NCBI RefSeq assembly: GCF_945859825.1
Contig: NZ_CAMAPC010000012.1
Coordinates: 1 to 64,000 of the forward strand
From: Pseudoalteromonas holothuriae
Lineage (GTDB): Bacteria > Pseudomonadota > Gammaproteobacteria > Enterobacterales > Alteromonadaceae
Direction: 5' to 3'
Length of the DNA stretch: 64,000 bases
In this document: positions 8,977 through 18,377 of the stretch, in pieces
Numbering within the stretch: the first letter of the stretch is position 1
How the letters are laid out: each line of letters opens with the position of its first letter
The notes under the pieces: model-generated
The model's database searches: none
What the model was told of the DNA's origin: nothing
Seen by the model: the letters and a program-made list of their open reading frames with translations, nothing else
Position numbers and translations under genes: made by a program

Positions 8977-9330
8977 ATGATCGAAGCAGCATGCCACTGC
9001 GGGAATATAACTATAACGACTGAAAAGATAATTGATTCAGTGACAAGCTGTAATTGTTCAATGTGTTACCGTATTGGAGCACTTTGGGCATATTACACAT
9101 CGGATCAAGTTGTAATAAAACAAAATTCTAATATTAGTGTTTATCAATGGGGTAATAAAATACGCGAGTATCACTCATGTTCAATTTGTGGCTGTACTAC
9201 TCATTACACGCAAAAACGAGATGATGGTTCAAATAGAGTCGCTATGAATACCCGTATGGTAAAGCCAGAGCATTTCAAAGCGGCTAATATTAAGTATTTT
9301 GATGGCGCGAACACTTTTAAATATGTATAG
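8977..9330 (+). CDS. GFA/CENP-V family zinc protein
   Basis: 117 residues of the GFA (glutathione-dependent formaldehyde-activating-like) family. The zinc ligands can be read in order: CHCG (about residues 7-10), CNCSMC (about 26-31) and CSICGC (about 70-75). The family fold is a small beta protein with two zinc sites; most members have no proven reaction, so 'formaldehyde-activating' should not be assumed. The ribosome site AAGGAGG (8966-8972) precedes ATG 8977. It lies directly after a short attC-like element; GFA genes are frequent integron cargo. No attC was found after it, so it may be the last cassette. Confidence 0.85.
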   Translation: MIEAACHCGNITITTEKIIDSVTSCNCSMCYRIGALWAYYTSDQVVIKQNSNISVYQWGNKIREYHSCSICGCTTHYTQKRDDGSNRVAMNTRMVKPEHFKAANIKYFDGANTFKYV

Positions 9331-9850
9331 CAGCAAAGTACACATAACTCATATGAGTATTGACTCTGTCAATAGGCAACAGTGTTCTTTTTGGCCGTTT
9401 TCATACAGAGATGGTCAACTCTAAATCAATAAACAGATTCGTTTACTTCGTTTGTCGATGTGGGCGCTGAGGCTGTAAAGTTACTCTTTCCAGGAATGAA
9501 TTTCACCCTTAGTGTTGATTGTTATTTGACCTGAATCCAAAGGGTTACTGTGAACTAATAACTTTTATTCACCCTTGGTAAATTGCTATGGCTAACTACA
9601 AGCCTGATTTGTACTACCAAAATAAATTTATTCCCATCAACTTCTCTGAGAAAATATTGCCGAGTACAGTGAACGACAGCAGCATAAACGACGACGAAGT
9701 ATAAAAAGAATTGACGCGCTATTTGCATAACAGATGTAATTAATTCAAGACTATTGCCTTAAAAAAGAAGATAATTAGCTATTAAATATTTATTGTGACT
9801 CACACGCAGCGCGTTGATGAGTACGCCAGCAAGCAAATAGGACCTTAATA
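9331..9850. other. Intergenic remnant region at the end of the cassette array
   Basis: 520 bases with no intact gene. It contains a transposase fragment (9588-9721). Otherwise I see only the A+T-rich leader of the next gene. Confidence 0.5.
9588..9721 (+). pseudogene. Transposase N-terminal fragment, IS1182-like
   Basis: ATG 9588 opens a 38-codon frame starting MANYKPDLYYQNKFIPINFS and continuing to KILPST. That is how IS1182-type transposases begin (YKP...Q..FIP..F...ILPGTFE). The normal continuation is missing. After the break, another frame reads SIKRIDALFA and stops at about 9721, resembling a later part of such proteins. It is an internally deleted relic. Confidence 0.5.
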
Positions 9851-12034
9851 ATGGAAATTAAAGTTAATTTTCTCGATAACTTGAGAATAGAAGCTAAATT
9901 TGACGACTTTTCGGTGATAGCCGACCAACCAATCCGTTATAAAGGTGATGGCTCTGCACCAAGCCCGTTTGATTACTTTTTAGCATCATCAGCGCTGTGT
10001 GCTGCATACTTTGTTAAGGTATATTGCAATGCGCGTGATATCTCAACTGACGGTATTCGTCTGTCACAAAATAATATCGTTGACCCAGAAAATCGCTATA
10101 ACCAAGTTTTCCAAATTCAAGTTGAGCTACCAGAAAATATCTCAGAAAAAGACCGAGAAGGTATTTTACGTTCTATCGACCGCTGTACAGTTAAAAAAGT
10201 GGTACAGACTGGCCCTGAGTTTAAAATAGACACTGTTGAAAACCTTGACGAAGATGCGCAGGCGATGTTAATGACCTCGCCAAATGATTCATCAAGTACT
10301 TTTATTGAAGGGAAGGATTTGCCACTTGAGCAAACCATTGCGGACATGACAGGAATTTTGGCTGAGCTAGGCATGAAAATTGAAATTTCATCATGGCGTA
10401 ATATTGTTCCTAATGTTTGGTCATTACATATTCGCGATGCAGCGTCACCAATGTGTTTTACCAATGGTAAAGGGTCGACTAAAGAAAGTGCGCTGTGTTC
10501 TGCGTTAGGTGAGTTCATTGAGCGTCTTAACTGTAACTTCTTTTATAATGACCAATTTTTAGGTCAGGAAATCGCAAATAGTGATTTTGTGCACTATCCA
10601 AATGAAAAATGGTTTAAACCAGATGCGGATGATGCGTTGCCAGCAGGTATTTTAGATGAGTACTGCCGTGAAATTTACGACCCTGAAGGTGAGCTTAGAG
10701 GCTCGCATTTAATTGATACTAATTCAGGTAATACCCAACGCGGAATTTGCTCTATTCCTTATGTTCGCCAGTCAGATGGTGAAACGGTGTATTTTCCATC
10801 TAACTTAATTGAAAACTTGTTCTTAAGTAATGGCATGAGTGCAGGCAACAACTTTGACGAAGCTAAAGTTCAGTGTTTATCAGAAATCTTTGAACGCGCA
10901 GTTAAGCGCCAGATCATTGAACAAGAAATCGTATTACCCGATGTACCACAGTCAGTACTAGATAAATATCCTAGTATAGTCGCTGGTATTAAGGGCCTTG
11001 AAATACAAGGGTTCCCAATTATGGTTAAAGATGCATCGTTGGGCGGGCAATTTCCAGTGATGTGTGTAACGTTAATGAATCCTAAAACAGGGGGAGTATT
11101 TGCCTCTTTTGGTGCACATCCAAGTTTTGAAGTTGCTATTGAGCGCAGCTTGACTGAGTTATTACAGGGTCGCAGTTTTGAGGGATTAAACGATGTGCCA
11201 AAGCCTACTTTTAATAGTTTAGCGGTGTCAGAACCTGAAAATTTTGTTGAGCACTTTATTGATTCAACGGGTGTTATTTCTTGGCGTTTTTTCAGTGCCA
11301 AACATGACTATGACTTTTGTGAATGGGATTTTTCTGGGACTAATGATCAAGAGTGCGACACCTTATTTGGAATTTTGAAAGACTTAGGCAAAGAATGCTA
11401 TGTGGCTGAGTTTTCAGATTTAGGCACCGCCTGTCGTATTTTAGTGCCAGATTACTCCGAGGTTTACCCTGTTGAAGACCTAATTTGGGATAACACTAAC
11501 AAAGCATTGCAATATCGTGAGGATATTTTGAATTTGCATGCACTTGATGATGAGCAGTTAGTCAATTTGGTTGAGCGTTTAGAGCAGAGTCAGTTGGATA
11601 ATTATATTGATATTATCACATTGATTGGTGTTGAGTTTGATGAAAATACGGTATGGGGTCAGCTCACAATTCTTGAGCTTAAAATTTTAATTTACCTAGC
11701 ACTGGGCGAGCTTGAAGAAGCAATTGAATTAGTAGAGTCATTTTTACAATTTAACGATAACACCGTCGAGCGTGGTCTATTTTACCAAGCCATGCAGGTT
11801 GTTTTGGAAGTTGCATTGGATGAAGCGCTACAGATAGAAGATTATATCGTTAATTTTGAACGTATGTTTGGTAAAGAAGTAATGGCGAACGTGATTGGTT
11901 CAATTAATGGTGATGTTAAGTTCTATGGTTTAACGCCTACCAATATGAATTTAGACGGTTTAGACAAGCACCAACGTTTGATTGATAGCTATAAAAAGCT
12001 TCATAAGGCTCGTGCAGATAAAGCGGCGCTTTAG
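9851..12034 (+). CDS. ycaO: OsmC-YcaO fusion protein (YcaO, ribosomal protein S12 modification accessory)
   Basis: 727 residues. Residues 1 to about 140 form an OsmC-like domain (PSPFDYFLASSALCAAYFVKVYC, with the Cys of the family at the helix). From about 150 on it is a YcaO domain with the ATP-binding acidic stretch: NGKGSTKESALCSALGEFIERLNC (about 203-226), NGMSAGNNFDEAKVQCLSEIFERAVK (about 327-352), and later GAHPSFEVAIERSLTELLQGR. A helical repeat-like tail follows. E. coli YcaO uses ATP in amide-backbone chemistry and is known to help RimO in beta-methylthiolation of ribosomal protein S12. The OsmC-YcaO fusion form is common in marine gammaproteobacteria. No RiPP precursor is visible nearby, so a housekeeping role is more likely. 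A terminator follows. Confidence 0.88.
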   Translation: MEIKVNFLDNLRIEAKFDDFSVIADQPIRYKGDGSAPSPFDYFLASSALCAAYFVKVYCNARDISTDGIRLSQNNIVDPENRYNQVFQIQVELPENISEKDREGILRSIDRCTVKKVVQTGPEFKIDTVENLDEDAQAMLMTSPNDSSSTFIEGKDLPLEQTIADMTGILAELGMKIEISSWRNIVPNVWSLHIRDAASPMCFTNGKGSTKESALCSALGEFIERLNCNFFYNDQFLGQEIANSDFVHYPNEKWFKPDADDALPAGILDEYCREIYDPEGELRGSHLIDTNSGNTQRGICSIPYVRQSDGETVYFPSNLIENLFLSNGMSAGNNFDEAKVQCLSEIFERAVKRQIIEQEIVLPDVPQSVLDKYPSIVAGIKGLEIQGFPIMVKDASLGGQFPVMCVTLMNPKTGGVFASFGAHPSFEVAIERSLTELLQGRSFEGLNDVPKPTFNSLAVSEPENFVEHFIDSTGVISWRFFSAKHDYDFCEWDFSGTNDQECDTLFGILKDLGKECYVAEFSDLGTACRILVPDYSEVYPVEDLIWDNTNKALQYREDILNLHALDDEQLVNLVERLEQSQLDNYIDIITLIGVEFDENTVWGQLTILELKILIYLALGELEEAIELVESFLQFNDNTVERGLFYQAMQVVLEVALDEALQIEDYIVNFERMFGKEVMANVIGSINGDVKFYGLTPTNMNLDGLDKHQRLIDSYKKLHKARADKAAL

Positions 12035-12056
12035 ATATTGCTGACACAAGTATGAT

Positions 12057-12093
12057 AGAAGCCAGTTTTGCATAAAGATTACTGGCTTCTTTG
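12057..12093 (+). terminator. Rho-independent terminator after ycaO
   Basis: AGAAGCCAGT (12057-12066) pairs with ACTGGCTTCT (12081-12090), a perfect 10-bp stem, followed by a short T stretch. Confidence 0.75.
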
Positions 12094-12470
12094 TATTAAC
12101 TTGCTTGTTTTTTGTACGGGCGTGATTAAGTTAACAGCAACACACAAAAAGCGATGTTCGAATACTGTGGGGTGTTGAGTATAACCATGCAGGTTACTAT
12201 AGAGTATTTTAGGGGGATGTGGGAGGCGTAAATTGTCCTTTATCGAGCATTGTCCCAGCATGTCATTGTTGCAAAAACACACAAGAGAATACAAACAATG
12301 TGCGTTTCAACATAAGCTTTCCATTATTCATACACATTTTTAGTTTACTAATAGTTTGAATTTTACGTGAGTGAATGAATATCTAAAGTAAATACTAGAG
12401 ACGTTCTTGAAACTTAGTACATTAAAGCAGATGCGTTATAATTAGTGAAAAACAGCAGTGGTATTAGACG
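12094..12470. other. Intergenic region, nothing recognised
   Basis: About 380 bases without a credible gene. The open frame on the minus strand at 12079-12294 overlaps the terminator and has no protein-like composition. Confidence 0.5.
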
Positions 12471-13223
12471 ATGAGATCTCTTATTAGGGCTTTGTTAGGG
12501 ATAGCGTCGATAGGTATGAGCGCTTTAGCGTACAGTCAAATAGATATTTATACTGAGCATTTCCCGCCGTATCAATATGAAGATACAGAGGGCGAAATGT
12601 CTGGGCGTGCAACGCTGATGGTGCGCGCTTTAATGGCGCAGGCGCAATTAGAATACCAAATTTATATGTTGCCGTGGCACCGTGCCAAGCAGCAGTTTGA
12701 ACATACGCCAAATGCACTGATATATTCAATCGCGCGCACGAAAATCAGAGAACATCAATATCATTGGGTTATGCCGCTGTGTGAACTGAAAATTGGATTT
12801 TATAAACGGGTAGATGGTATGGTTGAATTGCCACACTACACTGCTGATATTCTGAAGCATTATGTTATCGGTGTGGCGGCAGGTCAACCGTCATTACAAT
12901 ACCTTAAAGAAGAAAGCTTTGAAGAGAATAACTTAGTCAAACTTAATAGCCTAAACCAAGCCGGTGGTATGTTAGAAAAAGGTCGCGTAGATTTTTTATT
13001 TGGTGCTCAAAACTTTGTAGAGCAAATGGCCATGACGATGGGAACAGAAGATAAATGGGAGCTTGTTCTTGAAGTACCAAAGCTGACTGCTCGACTGTAT
13101 TTGGCAGCGCAAAAAGAGACAAATAAAACACTACTTGCAAAGTTGATGTTAGCGGCAATAGACATTAATAAGCTAAAGCTAAATACAACAAGTGCGTGTA
13201 AAAACAGCGCCTATATTCAATGA
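12471..13223 (+). CDS. Periplasmic substrate-binding-like protein (SBP_bac_3 type)
   Basis: 250 residues with a signal peptide (residues 1-22, cleaved near AYSQ). The start of the mature part, IDIYTEHFPPYQYEDTEGEMSGRA, is the N-terminal strand and loop of the family 3 solute-binding fold. The run VMPLCELKIGFYKR, the hinge YVIGVAAGQPSLQYL and the return strand FLFGAQNFVEQM follow in order. Such stand-alone proteins are widespread in Alteromonadales, and their ligands (often amino-acid-like) are mostly untested. No ABC permease is next to it, so it could also be a sensor-type binding protein. ATG 12471 gives a proper signal peptide. Confidence 0.75.
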   Translation: MRSLIRALLGIASIGMSALAYSQIDIYTEHFPPYQYEDTEGEMSGRATLMVRALMAQAQLEYQIYMLPWHRAKQQFEHTPNALIYSIARTKIREHQYHWVMPLCELKIGFYKRVDGMVELPHYTADILKHYVIGVAAGQPSLQYLKEESFEENNLVKLNSLNQAGGMLEKGRVDFLFGAQNFVEQMAMTMGTEDKWELVLEVPKLTARLYLAAQKETNKTLLAKLMLAAIDINKLKLNTTSACKNSAYIQ

Positions 13224-13756
13224 GTAATTAGAATTAAACGTAAACGCTGCACTTTGGCTCTTTTCAAGTGGGTGTCACCCATAACAACAACAATAAAATA
13301 CTCACAGCCATTTCTAAATAATAGGTTGAAGCGCTTTTCAAGAAGGTTAGATTTGCATTATTAATTCATATGTTGCGATCCAACGGCTAAATAAGCGGTT
13401 GTTAAAGTAAATACCTTGAACGCCGATAGCGCGCAAAACCATCTATTTAATCCTATCTCTCATACATTGAATATTTTAGTTTATCTGCAGTTTGTTTTGC
13501 CAGCCCAATGGTTTTTGATAGAGATCCTAGTTAATTCTAATGTTAACAAAAAAGGGACGGTCGGCGTTTGATTTGAATTTTATCGAGCTTTTGTTCTATT
13601 AATTAAGTTTTTTAAATTATTGTTAATAATAAAGTTTACTATATTTTGTGACAGTATGATTAACAATTCTTTACAATTACTTTTAGACAGTGGTGTTAAT
13701 TATTTTGTTTTTTGATACATTCTGTTATGAAAATAATAACAACATGGATTATTCCA
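13224..13756. other. Long A+T-rich leader before the subtilisin gene
   Basis: About 530 bases with no gene visible. The last 200 bases are strongly A+T-rich and may hold the promoter of the protease, but no clear -35/-10 pair was assigned. Confidence 0.4.
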
Positions 13757-16033
13757 ATGAAAAAAATAACAAAAAATAAAGCACTTTTCGCTACCACAAT
13801 GTTATCTCTTGCGGTATCCGCATCATTACAGGCCTCTACATTTAAACAAGTTGCCGATAAACCAGAATCTCCGTTGCCAAAACGTTACATTGTTAAGTAT
13901 AAAAACGATAATGCTGCTGACATGGTTATGGCATTTCAAAACAGCAATAATATGCCACAAGCGACAGCGAATCGTATGGCAACATTAGGAGTGCAAAATG
14001 CACAATTCAAAGCAAGTTTAAATGCGGTGGTTGCACAACTGAGCGATACACAACTTTTAGCGCTTCGCAATGACAGTCAAATTGAATATGTTGAAGAAGA
14101 TTTACCTCGTCGCTTAATGTCGCAAACGCAACCATATGGTATTGCAATGGTTCAAGCTGACTTGGTTGATGATTCTGTAGCATCAGCTGCAAATGGCGGT
14201 AAAAAAATCTGTGTTATTGATTCAGGCCTTGATTTACCTCATGAAGATATGGGCACACGTGGTGCTACTGTCTCAGGTACTAACGACTCGGGTACTGGTA
14301 ATTGGTATGATCACGGTGGTCCTCACGGAACGCATGTAGCTGGCACCATCGCAGCACTTAACAATGGTATTGGTGTGCGAGGTGTTATTGGCACTGATCC
14401 ATCAATGCATATTATTAAAGTATTTAATGATGATGGCTGGGGTTACTCTTCTGAGTTAGTTGATGCTATTAATAAATGTCAAGCAGCAGGCTCTGATGTT
14501 GTGAATATGAGTTTGGGCGGTGAAGGTTCAAGCGTAACTGAACGTAATGGTATTCAAGCAGCAGCTGATGCTGGAATGTTATTAATAGCCGCTGCTGGTA
14601 ACGACGGTGTACCTACAAATACAACCGATGTAGAAAGCTATCCAGCATCATATGACTCAGTGATGTCAGTTGCAGCAATTGACAGTAATAAAGATCTCGC
14701 TGATTTCTCACAAAAAAATAGCCAAGTTGAAATTTCAGGTCCTGGCGTTGATGTAAACTCAACATACCCAGAAGGCTTAGGCTCAATTGTATCTTTATCC
14801 GTTGCAGGTCAATCATATGACTCAAATGGTATGGAAAACCAAGGTAATGCCAATGCAGCTCTATATAATTTTGCGACAGGTGAGGCAATTGATGCGGGCG
14901 CAAATGGCAAAGTTTGCTTAATTGAACGTGGTAATATTTCATTCCACGATAAAGTTAAAAACTGCGAAGACAGTGGTGGTGTTGGCGCTATTCTATATAA
15001 CAATGCTGCTGGTTCTTTTGGTGGTACTTTAGGTGATACTAATCAAACGACTATTCCTGCGGTTACTGTAAGTGACACTGACGGCGCACAAATGTTAAAT
15101 AATATTGGCATGACGGCGTCTGTTAACCTTGATGCAAGCAACTATGGCTTGATGAGTGGTACTTCAATGGCATCACCTCATGTGGCAGGTGTTGCAGCAT
15201 TGGTGTGGAGCCACCATCCAAGTTGTACTGCTGAACAAATTCGAGCGGTATTAACAGCAACAGCACAAGATTTAGGTGCAACAGGGCGCGATGTTAAGTT
15301 TGGCCATGGCTTAGTACAAACTAAAGATGCAATTGACTCTATCACGCAAAATGGTTGTGATGGAACTGGTGGTCCAGTGCAACCGCCAGTAGGTAATGAG
15401 CTAGAAAATGGTGTTGCTAAATCCGGTCTTTCTGGCTCAGCAGGTGAAGAGTTATTATTTACTTTTGAAGTTCCTGCAGGTGCGACTGATGTTAAAGTGA
15501 ACATGAGTGGCGGTACAGGTGATGCAGATTTGTACACACAGTTTGGTTCTAAGCCAAGTGATTCAAATTTTGAGTGTCGTCCCTATGCAGGTGGTAATAA
15601 CGAAGGTTGTACTTTAACTCAATCTGGTGGCACTTATCATGTGATGGTTAAAGGCTATAGTGCATTCTCGGGTGTATCTCTAGTTGCAAGTTTCACGGAA
15701 GGTGGAACCACAAACCCAGGTACTCAGCCAATTGCAATTGTAGAAAACGGTATTAGCGTTGCTCGTCGTAACTGGACACGCTTTACACTTGAGTTAGCTA
15801 ATGGATACGCTGATTTGAACGTAACAACGTCAGGTGGCTCTGGTGATGCTGACTTGTTTGTAACACGTGGTAAGCAATCAACAACGTCTAATAATGATTG
15901 TAGCTCTGAGAGTGGCAGCAATAATGAATCTTGTTCACTACAAAACCCTCAAGCAGGTACTTGGTACATTGATATATATGGTTACAGAGCGTCAAGTGGT
16001 ATTACACTTAATGTAACAGCGACACCAAAGTAA
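13757..16033 (+). CDS. Secreted subtilisin-like serine protease (S8) with PA insert and two PPC domains
   Basis: About 758 residues from ATG 13757; an upstream TTG at 13712 would put 15 extra residues before a normal signal peptide. Signal: KKITKNKALFATTMLSLAVSASLQAS. An I9-type propeptide (YIVKYKNDNAADMVMAF) precedes the catalytic domain. The triad is visible: CVIDSGLD (Asp), HGTHVAGTIAAL (His) and GTSMASPHVAGVAAL (Ser), with the oxyanion AAGNDG. Between the last two a PA domain is inserted (KVCLIERGNISFHDKVKNCEDSGGVGAILYN, split here as ERGNISF...GGVGAILYN). Two PPC domains (GDADLYTQFG, GDADLFVTRG) end the protein; these are usually trimmed after type II secretion. Likely an extracellular nutrient-scavenging protease. 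Confidence 0.93.
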   Translation: MKKITKNKALFATTMLSLAVSASLQASTFKQVADKPESPLPKRYIVKYKNDNAADMVMAFQNSNNMPQATANRMATLGVQNAQFKASLNAVVAQLSDTQLLALRNDSQIEYVEEDLPRRLMSQTQPYGIAMVQADLVDDSVASAANGGKKICVIDSGLDLPHEDMGTRGATVSGTNDSGTGNWYDHGGPHGTHVAGTIAALNNGIGVRGVIGTDPSMHIIKVFNDDGWGYSSELVDAINKCQAAGSDVVNMSLGGEGSSVTERNGIQAAADAGMLLIAAAGNDGVPTNTTDVESYPASYDSVMSVAAIDSNKDLADFSQKNSQVEISGPGVDVNSTYPEGLGSIVSLSVAGQSYDSNGMENQGNANAALYNFATGEAIDAGANGKVCLIERGNISFHDKVKNCEDSGGVGAILYNNAAGSFGGTLGDTNQTTIPAVTVSDTDGAQMLNNIGMTASVNLDASNYGLMSGTSMASPHVAGVAALVWSHHPSCTAEQIRAVLTATAQDLGATGRDVKFGHGLVQTKDAIDSITQNGCDGTGGPVQPPVGNELENGVAKSGLSGSAGEELLFTFEVPAGATDVKVNMSGGTGDADLYTQFGSKPSDSNFECRPYAGGNNEGCTLTQSGGTYHVMVKGYSAFSGVSLVASFTEGGTTNPGTQPIAIVENGISVARRNWTRFTLELANGYADLNVTTSGGSGDADLFVTRGKQSTTSNNDCSSESGSNNESCSLQNPQAGTWYIDIYGYRASSGITLNVTATPK

Positions 16034-16054
16034 ACGATTAATTAACCTTAAAGC

Positions 16055-16080
16055 AAAGGCCGTTTTTACGGCCTTTTTTA
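16055..16080 (+). terminator. Rho-independent terminator after the S8 protease
   Basis: AAAGGCCGT (16055-16063) pairs perfectly with ACGGCCTTT (16068-16076), followed by a T run. Confidence 0.85.
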
Positions 16081-16285
16081 TTATGGCAATTTATTCAAAA
16101 AAATTAAGTATCAAACCCCACTTAACAAGTGGGTAATCATGTTTGTTTCTTTAAAAAGATAACTAATGTGTAATTATTATTGCACATAGTCTGATCATAG
16201 ATCGAAACGTCACAGATGTAATGTTGAATAAAGTTGTTTTTGATGTTAACTATATGTTTCATTGTAACAGTCATTGGAACACAAC

Positions 16286-18157
16286 ATGTATCGATTCATC
16301 AAACTTTCGATTGCGCCCCTAGCAATTATTTCAGGCTTAACTCAAGCTGCCATTCCTTATCAAAATCACCGTTATAATTATACTCAACCAACGGGTGAAA
16401 TAGTCAGTATTAGCGTAGAGGGTAATGATTATTTTGCCTATCAGCGCGCCCGTGATGGTCGTTTAGTTATTTTTGATGAGCACCTAAATGGCTTAGCTTA
16501 CGCACAAGTTTCAGAAGATGGTCAAAACCTACTTTCTACGGGTGTGTTGGTGAGTAAAAAGTCAGCACAAGATGTAAAACAAAATGACAGACGTACTTTA
16601 AGCCAAACTGCAATACAAAGGAAAATAGCACAGGCGAAAAACAAACTGCTTGGTCAGCAGCAGCTAAAAAATAATGGTCAAACTACCAACCATAATGACG
16701 TGAGTGTGCAAAGTACTGGGAAAATCAAAGGGTTGACAATAATTATTGATTTTCCTGATTTTCCGGGCACGATTAATAAGACACAGGTTGAGTCTTTTTT
16801 AAATGATCTAAATTATTCAGAATTTGGTAATGCACAATCAGTGCGTGGTTATTTTAGAAGTGTCTCAGGTGGGCAATTAGATTATACCAATACCGTGACG
16901 GCTTATTATACCGCAATAAAGAATAAGTCCTACTACGCAGATAGTAGATATGGCTCTACAGTTCGCTCTCAAGAACTGATAAAAGAGGCACTAAATTGGC
17001 TAGAGTTTACACAAAATTTTGATTTTTCGACTCTTTCTGTAAATGGCAATGGTCAAATTAAAGGCTTAAATATTTTTTATGCAGGCAATTCTGATAGTAG
17101 TTGGTCTAAAGGGTTATGGCCGCATATGGCTTGGTTGAGTCCACAGTTTTGTGCCGATGGTGTATGTACGGATCGCTACCAAATTACTGATATGCGCGAC
17201 AGCCTTGCGATTGGTACTTTTGTACATGAATCAGGTCATTTAATTACAAATTGGCCAGATTTATATGATTATGATGGCAGCTCCGAAGGGTCGGTCGCGA
17301 GTTTTGGTGTGATGGGCTATGGTGCAATTGGCGAAACGAATCGCTTTAAACCAACCCCACCCGTTGCGCATTTTAGAAACTTGGCCGGGTGGGATACCGT
17401 AACAGAACTCAACCCTGCAATAAATAATAATGCACCGAGCGGCGCACTTAATCATATCTCAGGTTCAAATACATCCTATAAATGGACAAATCCCAGTAAC
17501 CAAAATGAAGCTTTTTATATTGAAGCAATTCACCGTTCAGGTCAGAATTCAGAACAAGTAGATCAAGGCCTCGCTATTTGGCATGTGGATAGTCGAGGTA
17601 ACAATTCAAATGAATGGTATCCATATATTCAAATGGAACATGCTGATGGCAATCGCGAACCAGAAAATAATATTAACAGAGGTGATAATTCTGATTTATA
17701 CGATTTAGCAGGGGAGTTTTCAGCAACACTTCCTAATGCGCTAAGCTCGAAAGGGACTAATGCACAGTGGTGGGACGGTCGTGATTCTGGTTTGATTATT
17801 CGGGATATTAGCGATGCTGCACAGTCAATCTCTTTTACTATAGATACTGATGCAACGCCACCATCAGGTGATATCTACACGGGTTATTTAGCTAATCAAG
17901 AGCAGGCAATTGTGCCCAATGGGTCATGGTTTCAATATGCCGGTGGTACACTTGATATGGCTTTACAAGGGCCTAGCAATGCTGATTTCGACCTAAAGCT
18001 TGAAGTATGGCAAGGAGGGCGTTGGACACAGGCCGCTATTTCACAAACACCAACATCTAATGAAGTGATTACATATCAGGCCAATAGTGGCTATTATCGC
18101 ATTACTGTATATTCGTACTCTGGTGCTGGTAATTTTAGCCTTACATTAAGTAAGTAA
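16286..18157 (+). CDS. Secreted M6-family metalloprotease (immune inhibitor A-like)
   Basis: About 623 residues from ATG 16286, preferred over TTG 16274 because it starts a clean signal peptide (YRFIKLSIAPLAIISGLTQA). A propeptide-like region runs to about 150. The M6 catalytic domain contains GLTIIIDFPD, SVRGYFRSVSGGQLDY and the zinc motif VHESGHLITNWPDLYDYD (HExxH with the following Asp), then FGVMGYGA. The last 100 residues (GNFSLTLSK ending) form a PPC-like beta domain with aromatic strands. Its position behind a second secreted protease, on the same strand but after a terminator, suggests related use in protein degradation outside the cell and separate transcription. Confidence 0.9.
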   Translation: MYRFIKLSIAPLAIISGLTQAAIPYQNHRYNYTQPTGEIVSISVEGNDYFAYQRARDGRLVIFDEHLNGLAYAQVSEDGQNLLSTGVLVSKKSAQDVKQNDRRTLSQTAIQRKIAQAKNKLLGQQQLKNNGQTTNHNDVSVQSTGKIKGLTIIIDFPDFPGTINKTQVESFLNDLNYSEFGNAQSVRGYFRSVSGGQLDYTNTVTAYYTAIKNKSYYADSRYGSTVRSQELIKEALNWLEFTQNFDFSTLSVNGNGQIKGLNIFYAGNSDSSWSKGLWPHMAWLSPQFCADGVCTDRYQITDMRDSLAIGTFVHESGHLITNWPDLYDYDGSSEGSVASFGVMGYGAIGETNRFKPTPPVAHFRNLAGWDTVTELNPAINNNAPSGALNHISGSNTSYKWTNPSNQNEAFYIEAIHRSGQNSEQVDQGLAIWHVDSRGNNSNEWYPYIQMEHADGNREPENNINRGDNSDLYDLAGEFSATLPNALSSKGTNAQWWDGRDSGLIIRDISDAAQSISFTIDTDATPPSGDIYTGYLANQEQAIVPNGSWFQYAGGTLDMALQGPSNADFDLKLEVWQGGRWTQAAISQTPTSNEVITYQANSGYYRITVYSYSGAGNFSLTLSK

Positions 18158-18332
18158 TGTCAATCGAGATAAATATTGAAGCTGATTGATATAAGGTAAC
18201 TGTGAGTTATTGCATGCTCAGGACTAGACTTGCGCATGCTTTAAATCTACAGTGAACGTACTTATCGATCACATTCTTACCGATCAAAATACAATCGTTT
18301 TATGCAAAAAAATTATGGTAAAAACTTTGGTT

Positions 18333-18355
18333 GCTGGAGATTTAAAGTCTCCAGC
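18333..18355 (-). terminator. Hairpin at the end of the NRPS operon
   Basis: GCTGGAGA (18333-18340) pairs perfectly with TCTCCAGC (18348-18355), 22 bases beyond the stop of the exporter gene. T-rich runs lie a little further on both strands, so it may terminate both converging units. Confidence 0.5.
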
Positions 18356-18377
18356 GTCTTCAGTTTTTTGGTAGAAA

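Noticed and set aside
12079..12294. 71-codon minus-strand frame after ycaO
   Set aside because: It overlaps the terminator region and has the composition of untranslated DNA.
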